Source of the DNA: Porphyromonadaceae bacterium UBA4259
GTDB lineage: Bacteria > Bacteroidota > Bacteroidia > Bacteroidales > Muribaculaceae
Reading direction: 5' to 3'
DNA length: 52,984 nucleotides
Assembly (NCBI GenBank): GCA_002396125.1
Contig: DGWL01000013.1
Span: forward strand, 1-52,984
Shown here: one piece after another, positions 33,264 to 41,080 of the stretch
Position numbering within the stretch: position 1 is the first letter of the stretch
Layout of the letters: each line of letters begins with the position of its first letter
Notes under the pieces: model-generated
Told to the model about the DNA's origin: nothing
Databases searched by the model: none
The model's input: only the letters and a program-made list of their open reading frames with translations
Translations under genes and position numbers: made by a program

Positions 33264-35636
33264 TTAGTTGCTCCCCCTGTTTTTCAGGCTTTGTCCCACC
33301 AGTGGGTTAACAACTCTCTCGCCTATGAGGCGTGCTATTTTTTTTCGTGTCTCAAAGAGCTGCTGCAATTGCTGAAGCAGGGTCTTGGCACGGTCGCCTT
33401 GCGCATGCTGCAGTTGTTGCTGAACGTCAATAATCTGGCAGTTGATAAGCGCGTTCTTGAGGTTCATGATGGCTTGTGGCACGGTGGTGTTGAGGTGGTT
33501 CTCGATGGCGTGCTCAATATCCTGTGCCGAGTAAATTCTGCTCAACTGGTGGCGCTCGCTCACGAGCATCAATGCGGTGTTGCGCACCTGGTCGCTGGGA
33601 TGAGAGCACAACTTTTTCTCAAGGTAGTTCTTGCGAAACTCATCAATCTTGCGGTTCATCTCCTTGTTGATGCCTTCGAGTAGCTCATTCTCGCGCTTTT
33701 CGATGGCGGCGGCGTTCATGCCGTCGGGGTTTATGGTGGTGAGTGCCTGCTTGAATTGTGCCTCGGCAACGCTGCGCTCTTGGCTCTCGCACCGGGCTAG
33801 TGCTTGATAAAAAGGGTTAACGCATTCAATGGCGGCAATGAAGGTTACCTTGAACGCCTGGGTGTAGAAGATAATGTTGTCGAGGGTGAGCTCGCTGTTG
33901 ATATATTCCAGCACTGTTGTGGGGTGCTGGTTCCCATTGTTATCAATGGTGTCGCACAGGTAGCACATGCCATACTTGACAGCATTGCGCATCACTCCTA
34001 GTTCGGCAGGATAAAGTATTGACTGCTTGGTGGCGAGGGTGCTCGGTAGAGTGATAGTGTTGTCGTGCTGTGGCTCATGTGTTGCTGCCGTGGCGGCTTG
34101 TGGCTGCTCGGGAAATGGATCAACGGGAGGTGGAGCGTCCCACTCGGGTGGCTCGGGGGTGCCGGCAGGTTGCAACTCGCTCACCGGTGGCACATCAACC
34201 GCGGGCGGTGGGGGAGTGCCGGGTATATCATTAAAAGAAGGAGCGGGTGGGTTGGCTGCAGGTGCCTGGTGTGATTGCTGCCGCAAGGCGCGGTTATCGT
34301 CACGCTGCTTGCGCTTTAAGGCCTCTTCCTTGTTGCGGGTAATGTTCTTTGAAATCTCACGCAGGAGCACGTCTTCGCTTATCTCGAGCCGGATGCTGCA
34401 CTCGCGGGCGTAGACCGAGCGTGCTATAGCATCGGGGATGACGGCGATAGAGCGCACCACATCACCAATCACAGCCGCGCGCTTGATTGGGTCGTGCTCG
34501 GTGCCCTGGAGCAATATCTTGGTCTTGAAACTGATGAAGTCGGTTTCATTGTCGGCAATGTATTGCTTGAACTCGCCGGCACTGTGTGTGCGGGCAAAGC
34601 TGTCGGGGTCTTCACCATCGGGCAAGAGCAGCACTTTTATATTGAGACCCTCGGCCAGCAGCATGTCGATGCCTCGCAGCGAAGCGTGGATGCCCGCCGA
34701 GTCGCCGTCGTAGAGAACGGTGACGTTGGTGGTAAAACGGTGTATGGCACGAATCTGCCCCTCGGTGAGCGAAGTTCCGCTCGACGCAACCACGTTCTCA
34801 ATGCCTGCTTGGTGCATTGAGATAACATCGGTGTATCCTTCAACGAGGAAACATTTCTCTTCCTTGACGATAGCGCGCTTGGCTTGGTACAGGCCGTAAA
34901 GCTCGCGATTCTTGACATAGACTGTCGACTCGGGTGAGTTGAAATATTTTGCTACCTCCTTGGTTTTTTTGAGTGTACGCCCGCCAAAGGCTATCACCTT
35001 GCCGGCAATGTTCATGATGGGGAACATGACGCGCCCATGAAAGCGGTCAAAGCCGCCTCCACGATGGTCGTCGATGCACAAACCCGTGTCGAAGAGGAAT
35101 TTCTTGTTATACCCCTTGCCTGTGGCAGCGGTGTAGAAGGCTTTACTGTTCTCAGGTGAGTAACCCAGGCCAAACTTCTTGATGGTGGCATCGTTGAATC
35201 CACGCTCGTAGAAATAGCTCAAGCCTATGTCTTTGCCCTCACTGGTGTTGAAAAGCTGATGCTGGAAATATTGAGCGGCAAACTCATTGAGCACCAGCAT
35301 GCTCTCACGCTCCGACTGGGCAGCCTTCTCCTCGCTGGTGAGTTCCTTTTCTTGAATCTCAATGTGATACTTGCCGGCAAGGTAGCGCAGTGCCTCGGGA
35401 TATGACATCTGCTCATGTTCCATGATGAAACCCACGGGGCTGCCGCCCTTGCCGCATCCGAAGCAGTGGCAAAATTGCTTGGCCGGCGATACCGAGAACG
35501 ACGGGGTTTTCTCGTCGTGGAACGGGCACAAGCCAATGAAGTTTGCACCACGGCGGCGCAAACTCACAAAATCGCTCACAACTTCTACAATGTCGGCGGC
35601 GTCGAGAATTCTATCTACGGTTTCCTTGTCTATCAT
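33264..35636 (-). CDS. dnaG: DNA primase DnaG with an unusually long proline-rich linker
   Basis: Makes RNA primers at the replication fork. The zinc ribbon has Cys37, His40, Cys58 and Cys61 (CPFHDEKTPSF and CHCFGCG). The TOPRIM core shows EGYTD (Glu266) and YDGDSAG (Asp310, Asp312). Between the catalytic core and the C-terminal helicase-binding region (after about 540) sits a linker at about 455-530 made largely of Pro, Ala, Glu and Gln. This brings the protein to 790 residues, longer than the roughly 600-700 usual for the family. It follows the HerA-like gene after 142 bases and has its own -7 element. Confidence 0.95.
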   Translation of the reverse strand: MIDKETVDRILDAADIVEVVSDFVSLRRRGANFIGLCPFHDEKTPSFSVSPAKQFCHCFGCGKGGSPVGFIMEHEQMSYPEALRYLAGKYHIEIQEKELTSEEKAAQSERESMLVLNEFAAQYFQHQLFNTSEGKDIGLSYFYERGFNDATIKKFGLGYSPENSKAFYTAATGKGYNKKFLFDTGLCIDDHRGGGFDRFHGRVMFPIMNIAGKVIAFGGRTLKKTKEVAKYFNSPESTVYVKNRELYGLYQAKRAIVKEEKCFLVEGYTDVISMHQAGIENVVASSGTSLTEGQIRAIHRFTTNVTVLYDGDSAGIHASLRGIDMLLAEGLNIKVLLLPDGEDPDSFARTHSAGEFKQYIADNETDFISFKTKILLQGTEHDPIKRAAVIGDVVRSIAVIPDAIARSVYARECSIRLEISEDVLLREISKNITRNKEEALKRKQRDDNRALRQQSHQAPAANPPAPSFNDIPGTPPPPAVDVPPVSELQPAGTPEPPEWDAPPPVDPFPEQPQAATAATHEPQHDNTITLPSTLATKQSILYPAELGVMRNAVKYGMCYLCDTIDNNGNQHPTTVLEYINSELTLDNIIFYTQAFKVTFIAAIECVNPFYQALARCESQERSVAEAQFKQALTTINPDGMNAAAIEKRENELLEGINKEMNRKIDEFRKNYLEKKLCSHPSDQVRNTALMLVSERHQLSRIYSAQDIEHAIENHLNTTVPQAIMNLKNALINCQIIDVQQQLQHAQGDRAKTLLQQLQQLFETRKKIARLIGERVVNPLVGQSLKNRGSN

Positions 35637-35658
35637 GCCCTCGGTCCATTTTCTAGCA

Positions 35659-35666
35659 CAAAGGTA
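35659..35666 (-). promoter_or_regulatory. -7 promoter element of dnaG
   Basis: TACCTTTG on the minus strand, about 22 bases upstream of the dnaG ATG. Confidence 0.6.
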
Positions 35667-35713
35667 ATGGAATTTTTGCTAATCCATGACAAAAAAGAAC
35701 GTTATTTTATTAA

Positions 35714-35757
35714 CAATGTCCTCAAGGTGGTGCTGGTAAACCACAATGAGGACATTG
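35714..35757 (-). terminator. Hairpin after the HerA-like ATPase gene
   Basis: Perfect 11-bp stem CAATGTCCTCA (35714-35724) / TGAGGACATTG (35747-35757) with an inner GTGG/CCAC pair. No T-run follows on the minus strand, so the terminator role is uncertain. Confidence 0.5.
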
Positions 35758-35778
35758 AAATGAAATAAATAACAGAAT

Positions 35779-37386
35779 TTACTTTATCAGGTTGCCCAGG
35801 ATGCTGCGGCCCAACTCGCGAGTGATGGTGCGAGTGGCGGCGCTTGTCGCGCTCTTGGCAATCTTGCCTGTGGTAGTGGTTGAGCTCTTGCGCTCCTTGG
35901 TGCCCGATATCTTGTTGCTCACCTTGTTGCCGATGATGGTGGCAATGGTAGCGGTGACAGCAGTTATAATGGCTTTCCAAATCTTGCTGAACAATCCCGG
36001 CTTCTTGCTTTCTTTCTCTGCTTCCTTTGCCTCCTTTGCCGCTTGCTTCTCGGCCTCGGCAGCAGCTGCGGCCTCGGCGGCTTCTTTCTCGGCTTTCTCG
36101 CTCTCGGCCAGCAGCACCTCAAAGGCACTCTCGCGTTCCTTGGACTCGTCATACTTGCCATATATTGCCGAGCCGTTGATGATGCTGTTGCGGGTCATCG
36201 GGTCGATGGGGCCAATGTGGCTAAGCGGGAACAATATCTTTGCTTTCTCCACCACGCTGGGAGCCCCCTTCTCGTCGAGGAAAGAAACAAGAGCCTCGCC
36301 GGTCTCGAGAGTTGAGATAACCTCCTGAGTGCTGAAGTTGGGGTTGGCGCGGAAGGTGTCGGCAGCCACTTTCACAGCCTTCTGGTCTTTAGGAGTGTAG
36401 GCTCGCAAAGCGTGTTGCACGCGGTTGCCAAGTTGCCCCAGAATTATTTCGGGCAAGTCGGCAGGGCTTTGCGTTACGAAATAGATGCCCACGCCTTTAC
36501 TGCGCACCAGGCGAATAACTTGCTCAATCTTGTCGACCAGTGCTTTAGATGTGTCCTCAAAGAGCATGTGGGCTTCGTCGAAGAAGAAGATGAGCTTGGG
36601 CAGGTCGCGGTCACCTACCTCGGGCAGGGTGACGTAGAGCTCAGAGAGCAACCACAGCAGGAACGTTGAATAGAGCTTGGGGTTGTGCATTAGCTTGTCG
36701 GCAGCAAGCACGCTCATCACGCCGCGACCGTTTTCTTGGGCAATGAGGTCGTGGATGTCAAACGACGGCTCGCCAAAGAACAAGTCGCCACGCTGGTCTT
36801 CAAGTGCCAGTAATGAGCGCTGGATGGCACCGATGCTGGCAGTGGAAATGTTGCCATACTGCGTGGTGTACTCGCTGGCATGCTTACCCACATAGTTTAT
36901 CATTGAACGCAAGTCCTTGAGGTCGTCAAGGAGCAAGCCCCGCTCATCGGCAACCTTGAAAACGATGTTGAGAACGCCGCTCTGCACCTCATTCAATCCA
37001 AGCAGGCGCGACAGCAGTAAAGGACCCATGTTGCTGATGCGTGTGCGCATGGGGTGTCCCTGCTCGCCAAAGAGGTCGTAGAACCTCACGGGACAGCCTT
37101 CAAACTCCAATTCGGCTTGATTCATCCCAAACTCGGGAATGCGTTTTTCAATAAAGCTTGAAATGCTTCCGGCCTGGCTGATGCCTGAGAGGTCGCCCTT
37201 CATGTCGGCCATGAAGCACGGCACACCGGCTTTACTGAAACTCTCGGCAATTACTTGCAACGTGACCGTTTTTCCGGTTCCTGTAGCGCCCGCCACCAGT
37301 CCATGGCGGTTTGCCATCTTACCATTGATACAGATTGCTCCCTCGGGACCGTGAGCAATGTAAAACTTGTTGTCCTGTGTGTACAT
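35779..37386 (-). CDS. HerA-like (DUF853 family) P-loop ATPase
   Basis: A 535-residue ATPase of the HerA/FtsK clan, similar to E. coli YjgR. Walker A is GATGTGKT (33-40) and Walker B is IFFFDEAHMLFED, with QSPADLPEIILGQLGNRVQHALRA after it. Residues about 425-465 are an Ala/Glu/Lys-rich probable coiled coil, followed by a hydrophobic segment (FSKIWKAIITAVTATIATII) that may contact membrane. HerA relatives translocate DNA, but this subfamily has no established role. No NurA nuclease is adjacent. Confidence 0.88.
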   Translation of the reverse strand: MYTQDNKFYIAHGPEGAICINGKMANRHGLVAGATGTGKTVTLQVIAESFSKAGVPCFMADMKGDLSGISQAGSISSFIEKRIPEFGMNQAELEFEGCPVRFYDLFGEQGHPMRTRISNMGPLLLSRLLGLNEVQSGVLNIVFKVADERGLLLDDLKDLRSMINYVGKHASEYTTQYGNISTASIGAIQRSLLALEDQRGDLFFGEPSFDIHDLIAQENGRGVMSVLAADKLMHNPKLYSTFLLWLLSELYVTLPEVGDRDLPKLIFFFDEAHMLFEDTSKALVDKIEQVIRLVRSKGVGIYFVTQSPADLPEIILGQLGNRVQHALRAYTPKDQKAVKVAADTFRANPNFSTQEVISTLETGEALVSFLDEKGAPSVVEKAKILFPLSHIGPIDPMTRNSIINGSAIYGKYDESKERESAFEVLLAESEKAEKEAAEAAAAAEAEKQAAKEAKEAEKESKKPGLFSKIWKAIITAVTATIATIIGNKVSNKISGTKERKSSTTTTGKIAKSATSAATRTITRELGRSILGNLIK

Positions 37387-37414
37387 GATGTGAGTGGTTT
37401 TGTTCTATTTCCTA

Positions 37415-37422
37415 CAAAAATA
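37415..37422 (-). promoter_or_regulatory. -7 promoter element of the HerA-like gene
   Basis: TATTTTTG on the minus strand, about 30 bases upstream of the ATG at 37386. Confidence 0.5.
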
Positions 37423-37507
37423 TACATTATTTATTAACTGCACAATAATTATTAACAAAAAAGTGCTTTAGAGTGGCAAAAACACTCAACATTAGTGAAA
37501 ACGCTTT

Positions 37508-38053
37508 CTACCACTCAATTTCGTCACATTTCATGCGTTCTCCATTGATATAAACAACTTTGTTTTTCTTCAGTTTATAGTTTGAGATTTCGCATTCGTT
37601 TCCAACTCTGAAGGTGCCTGTAATGGTTTTGGTCTTCTTGTCAAATACCGGGTCAAGAATATCATAGAAATTTTCAATCATGACAAAGCAGTGGCGTTTT
37701 GTGTCCCATGCATAACCATCATAGGTGAAACCGCCATAAGCATTGGTGGGGCCTAGGCAAATCATCAAGTCGGGGATGCCGTCGAAGTTGATGTCGTCCT
37801 CAACGATATCGCCAAATCCGTTGTAGTATTGAGGATCAAGAGGCATTGTGTGGCTCACGATGGTGTAGGTGCCTTGGCGGTTGGTGACGTAGGTGATGAT
37901 TGAGTCGGTCACTGTGTTGCCTTCATCGTCGGTGCTAGTGCACACTTGTGTCCTGAATGTGTAGTCACTGCGCTTGGGAATATATTTCTTTTGAGCATAT
38001 AGTCCTGCGGCAATTAATGTGAATAAAGAAATCAATAAAGTTATACGTTTCAT
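37508..38053 (-). CDS. Secreted XAC2610-like protein of unknown function
   Basis: A 181-residue exported protein with signal peptide MKRITLLISLFTLIAAGLYA. At 87-95 it has DINFDGIPD, an Asp/Asn-rich loop of the DxNxDGxxD calcium-binding type, followed by FTYDGYAWDTKRHCF. This arrangement is shared with XAC2610-related and FG-GAP-like proteins. The function is not known. It has its own -7 element (38088-38095) and no clear functional partner. Confidence 0.7.
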   Translation of the reverse strand: MKRITLLISLFTLIAAGLYAQKKYIPKRSDYTFRTQVCTSTDDEGNTVTDSIITYVTNRQGTYTIVSHTMPLDPQYYNGFGDIVEDDINFDGIPDLMICLGPTNAYGGFTYDGYAWDTKRHCFVMIENFYDILDPVFDKKTKTITGTFRVGNECEISNYKLKKNKVVYINGERMKCDEIEW

Positions 38054-38087
38054 GATTATAAGTAATTTTAAGTTGGACTAATAATTG

Positions 38088-38095
38088 CAAATTTA
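38088..38095 (-). promoter_or_regulatory. -7 promoter element of the XAC2610-like gene
   Basis: TAAATTTG on the minus strand, about 35 bases upstream of the ATG at 38053. Confidence 0.5.
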
Positions 38096-38262
38096 AAGAT
38101 TATTTTCTTAATAAGTAAAGATTTTGTCGTCTATTTCTTGAAAAAATAATATTTAGTTAATTATTCTTGTGAACTTTTTTGTTCTTATGAATAAACTTGC
38201 ACTAATTTTAGATAAATTAGGCTGCGGCTCTGAAATAAAAATAAATTTCCCTTGTCATTTAT

Positions 38263-38293
38263 TTTGTATTTCACTCGCCTTGCACTAATTTTG
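38263..38293 (+). promoter_or_regulatory. Complete -33/-7 promoter of the small TPR gene
   Basis: TTTG (38263-38266), 19 bases, then TAATTTTG (38286-38293) is a full match to the Bacteroidota promoter. The ATG at 38298 begins four bases later, so the mRNA should be leaderless. Confidence 0.75.
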
Positions 38294-38297
38294 CATT

Positions 38298-38603
38298 ATG
38301 CTAAACGAAAATCAAGTACTACAGGAAATAAAGGAAATGCTGAGCAATGGCTTGGCAGGGGAAGCTGTTACTCGGTGTAATGAGCTGATTGACAGTGTTG
38401 TTGAGAACGAGGATAATAAACGGTATGTCGCTCAACTATATTACTTGCGAGGCAGCGGACTGCACCGCATGGGTGAGCAACGAATGGCGATGAACAGTTA
38501 TCTTGAGTCGATTGACCGCGACCCTAATGGGCCTGCAAAAATGGCATATAACAACATCATAGAAATCCTCGACTTCTACAATCACGATCTTTACAACCCC
38601 TAA
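38298..38603 (+). CDS. Small tetratricopeptide-repeat protein
   Basis: A 101-residue cytosolic protein without a signal peptide. Helical pairs such as VAQLYYLRGSGLHRMGEQRMA and MNSYLESIDRDPNGPAKMAY form about one and a half TPR units, and it ends with FYNHDLYNP, an ending I recall from small Bacteroidales TPR proteins. The function is unknown; a protein-binding adaptor is plausible. The start codon follows the promoter by four bases. Confidence 0.8.
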   Translation: MLNENQVLQEIKEMLSNGLAGEAVTRCNELIDSVVENEDNKRYVAQLYYLRGSGLHRMGEQRMAMNSYLESIDRDPNGPAKMAYNNIIEILDFYNHDLYNP

Positions 38604-38666
38604 GTGAATTTATAGCGGTTCAAGATTTCTTGTATAGCACAGTTGCACTCATGTTTTTTGGGGGTG

Positions 38667-38972
38667 TCATTCTGTGCGGGTGATGTGTGCTCCCAGGGCG
38701 TTGAGGCGACGGTCAATGCTTGTGTAACCTCGATCAATCTGTTCAATGTGTCCAATATGACTCACGCCATCGGCACTCATTGCTGCAATTAGCATTGCGA
38801 TGCCGGCGCGAATATCGGGCGAAACCATCTTTTTGGCGCGCAGGTGGATGTTGTGGTCATGACCAATCACAACGGCTCGATGTGGGTCACACAAGATTAT
38901 TTGAGTCTTGACATCAATGCCGAAGGTGTTGTGCGAGAGCAACGAGTAATTAATATCTTTCTTTATAGGCAT
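38667..38972 (-). pseudogene. In-frame chimera: MurB N-terminus joined to MurA C-terminus
   Basis: The 101-residue frame has two unrelated parts. Residues 1-22 (MPIKKDINYSLLSHNTFGIDVK) resemble the extreme N-terminus of UDP-N-acetylmuramate dehydrogenase MurB. From about residue 23 it continues without a break as the C-terminal fifth of UDP-GlcNAc enolpyruvyl transferase MurA: TQIILCDPHRAVVIG, SPDIRAGIAMLIAAMSADG and IEQIDRGYTSIDRRLNALGA, ending near the natural MurA C-terminus. Neither catalytic domain is complete, so enzymatic function is unlikely. A -7 element lies upstream and the frame is undamaged. It could be a recombination or deletion fossil that is still expressed, a neofunctionalised small protein, or an assembly artefact. 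Confidence 0.75.
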
Positions 38973-39030
38973 AGTTTTTTTCTATAGAATAAAATCTACA
39001 ATGAGCAAATGTTGCTTGGTTTAAGGATGA

Positions 39031-39038
39031 CAAAGATA
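39031..39038 (-). promoter_or_regulatory. -7 promoter element upstream of the MurB/MurA chimera
   Basis: TATCTTTG on the minus strand, about 60 bases before the ATG at 38972. Confidence 0.5.
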
Positions 39039-39139
39039 TAAAAATAGTGTTACAACGCGTTATTTCACCTCTTTTTTAGAGTAAAAAACACGTTTCACAA
39101 TGTATTGAGAGGAAGTTTTTCCTTTGAAATGTTAGAATT

Positions 39140-39982
39140 CTACTTGAGCACCACATGCTGTGCCGCCACTTCGTGGTTGACAAAGATTGATGCAACAGGC
39201 GAGAAACGCGAGGCATCCTCGGTGGTGCTGTAGAGGCATGTGCCGCCTCGTGAGCAACGTTGTTCCATCTCGGGATGTCGTCGCAGGTAATCCTTAAGGC
39301 TTGCCGCTACAATGGGGCCTTGCTCAATGATGTTAACATGAGCAGGGGCATATTTTTTGATTTTGGCAACGAGCAGAGGGTAGTGAGTGCAACCCAGGAT
39401 GATTGAGTCGATGTCGCCGCACTGCGACATGAGCGCATCAACATCTTTTTTTACAAAGTAGTCGGCTCCGGGCCCGTCGCTTTCGCGATTTTCAACCAGT
39501 GGAACCCACATGGGGCAAGCATGGCTGTAGACCTTGATGTCGGGGTGCATCTTTCCAATCTCGATGTCGTAAGACAGGCTTTGAACAGTGCCGGGGGTAC
39601 CAAAGAGGCCCACCTTGCGAGAGCGGGTGATGTTGCCTATCTGCTCCACGGTGGGGCGAATTACACCCAGCACACGGCGGTTGGGATCGAGGCCTGCCAG
39701 GTCGCGCTGCTGAATGGAACGCAATGCTTTGGCCGACGCAGTGTTACATGCCAAAATCACCAAGTGGCAGCCTTGCGCAAAGAGGTGCTTTACAGCTTGA
39801 AGCGTGAATTCATACACCAGTTGATAGGAGCGGTTGCCATAGGGTGCACGGGCATTGTCGCCCAGGAAGATGTAATCATACTGTGGCAACTCCTTGCGGA
39901 TTTCGCGCAAGATTGAGAGTCCGCCAAAACCGGAATCAAAGACGCCTATTGGCGCGGGCTTGGAGCTATATTGTGTTGTCAT
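39140..39982 (-). CDS. murI: Glutamate racemase
   Basis: Makes D-glutamate for peptidoglycan. The 280-residue product shows IGVFDSGFGGLSIL with the N-terminal catalytic Asp, LACNTASAKALR with the first catalytic Cys, and ILGCTHYPLL with the second Cys/His. Full family length. It begins 33 bases after the SGNH-like gene with no separate promoter visible, so it may be the last gene of the sugar-cluster transcript. Confidence 0.96.
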   Translation of the reverse strand: MTTQYSSKPAPIGVFDSGFGGLSILREIRKELPQYDYIFLGDNARAPYGNRSYQLVYEFTLQAVKHLFAQGCHLVILACNTASAKALRSIQQRDLAGLDPNRRVLGVIRPTVEQIGNITRSRKVGLFGTPGTVQSLSYDIEIGKMHPDIKVYSHACPMWVPLVENRESDGPGADYFVKKDVDALMSQCGDIDSIILGCTHYPLLVAKIKKYAPAHVNIIEQGPIVAASLKDYLRRHPEMEQRCSRGGTCLYSTTEDASRFSPVASIFVNHEVAAQHVVLK

Positions 39983-40015
39983 AATCGATATGTTTTTATG
40001 TTCTCTTATGGGCCT

Positions 40016-41074
40016 TCACCTTGAGGACTTTGTTTTATAGAACGGGTTTTTGGGTGATTTCTTGTTCTGCTCATGATAGGCGCTGTCGAGCAGTATTTTG
40101 CACCGCGCCGAGATTAGATGACCTTGCTTGTCATAGTAGAGATACTCATTGCGTGTGTAGCCCGGCATCGAACTGAAGTCATGAACTTTGTCCTGGCCAA
40201 AGATGGTTTTCATCAGCCACAGGTCGTGTGGATGAAGGTGGGGCTTGGCGTTGCATGGCGGCACGAGAACAATGTAGTTAGTCTTGTTTTTGTCAAGAAC
40301 TTGCTTGATGGCAAGGAGTTTTTTCTCCACATCTTCGCTGCCACTGAAACCTGTGGGTGTATAGTTGGGGGCATGAACACGAGTTGCCAGGCGCTTGGGA
40401 GTGAAATACTTGGCTGGGGCGGTTGCGATTAGCGAGTCGATATAGCCATAGTATAATTCATTAATAGGCTCAATGCGGTCGGGACGATGACCATCCACCA
40501 CATCTTCATTGATTACGTTATCGTTCCCTATCAAGCATTTTTTAATTCCAAGGTGCCTGAAAGCGTTGAAGTAAAGCATGTGGAAATCAAGCCAGTCATG
40601 AGCTCCAGTTGTGGCAGGGTGTTGAACATAAAGGATGTCCTTGTCGCGAGGCGCTTTGGTCAACATCACACTCTCAATAATGATTAGTGCATTCTTGATT
40701 GTGGAGCCGTGGTTGTTGAGAAAGTTCATCTTATTGATGATGCCATCGAGGGTCTCGCTCGAGGCATCGAAGTGGAGAAACGAGGCTGTGCTGTCGAGAT
40801 AGGGTTTCCAGTAGCTGGCCTTGTAGTTCTGCGACATCGACGAGCCAAAGATGAAGGAATCGTAGTGACGTTCATCGTTGTGAGCAAGATAGGTCTCAAC
40901 CGACAGGAATCCGGCATTATTACCCGCCATCACCGAGTCGCGCCCATTGATATCGGTGCCCACGGGATGTATCACGTGGAATGGGTCTCTCCAGGCGTAA
41001 AACGCAATGAAGAGCAGCACCGGCATGGCTGCCAGCAACGACTTGAGGATGAATTTCTTTATTGACTCGTTCAT
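40016..41074 (-). CDS. SGNH/AlgX-like membrane-anchored protein, MBOAT partner
   Basis: A 352-residue protein with one N-terminal transmembrane helix (LLAAMPVLLFIAFYAW, about 13-28) and a large periplasmic part. FIFGSSMSQNY (74-84) resembles SGNH block I with the nucleophile Ser, and DKQGHL near the C-terminus could supply the Asp/His. Such proteins work with MBOAT acyltransferases (AlgI/AlgX, DltB/DltD) to acylate glycans in the periplasm. The gene starts 6 bases after the MBOAT gene, which supports this role. Confidence 0.7.
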   Translation of the reverse strand: MNESIKKFILKSLLAAMPVLLFIAFYAWRDPFHVIHPVGTDINGRDSVMAGNNAGFLSVETYLAHNDERHYDSFIFGSSMSQNYKASYWKPYLDSTASFLHFDASSETLDGIINKMNFLNNHGSTIKNALIIIESVMLTKAPRDKDILYVQHPATTGAHDWLDFHMLYFNAFRHLGIKKCLIGNDNVINEDVVDGHRPDRIEPINELYYGYIDSLIATAPAKYFTPKRLATRVHAPNYTPTGFSGSEDVEKKLLAIKQVLDKNKTNYIVLVPPCNAKPHLHPHDLWLMKTIFGQDKVHDFSSMPGYTRNEYLYYDKQGHLISARCKILLDSAYHEQNKKSPKNPFYKTKSSR

Positions 41075-41080
41075 TGCAGT

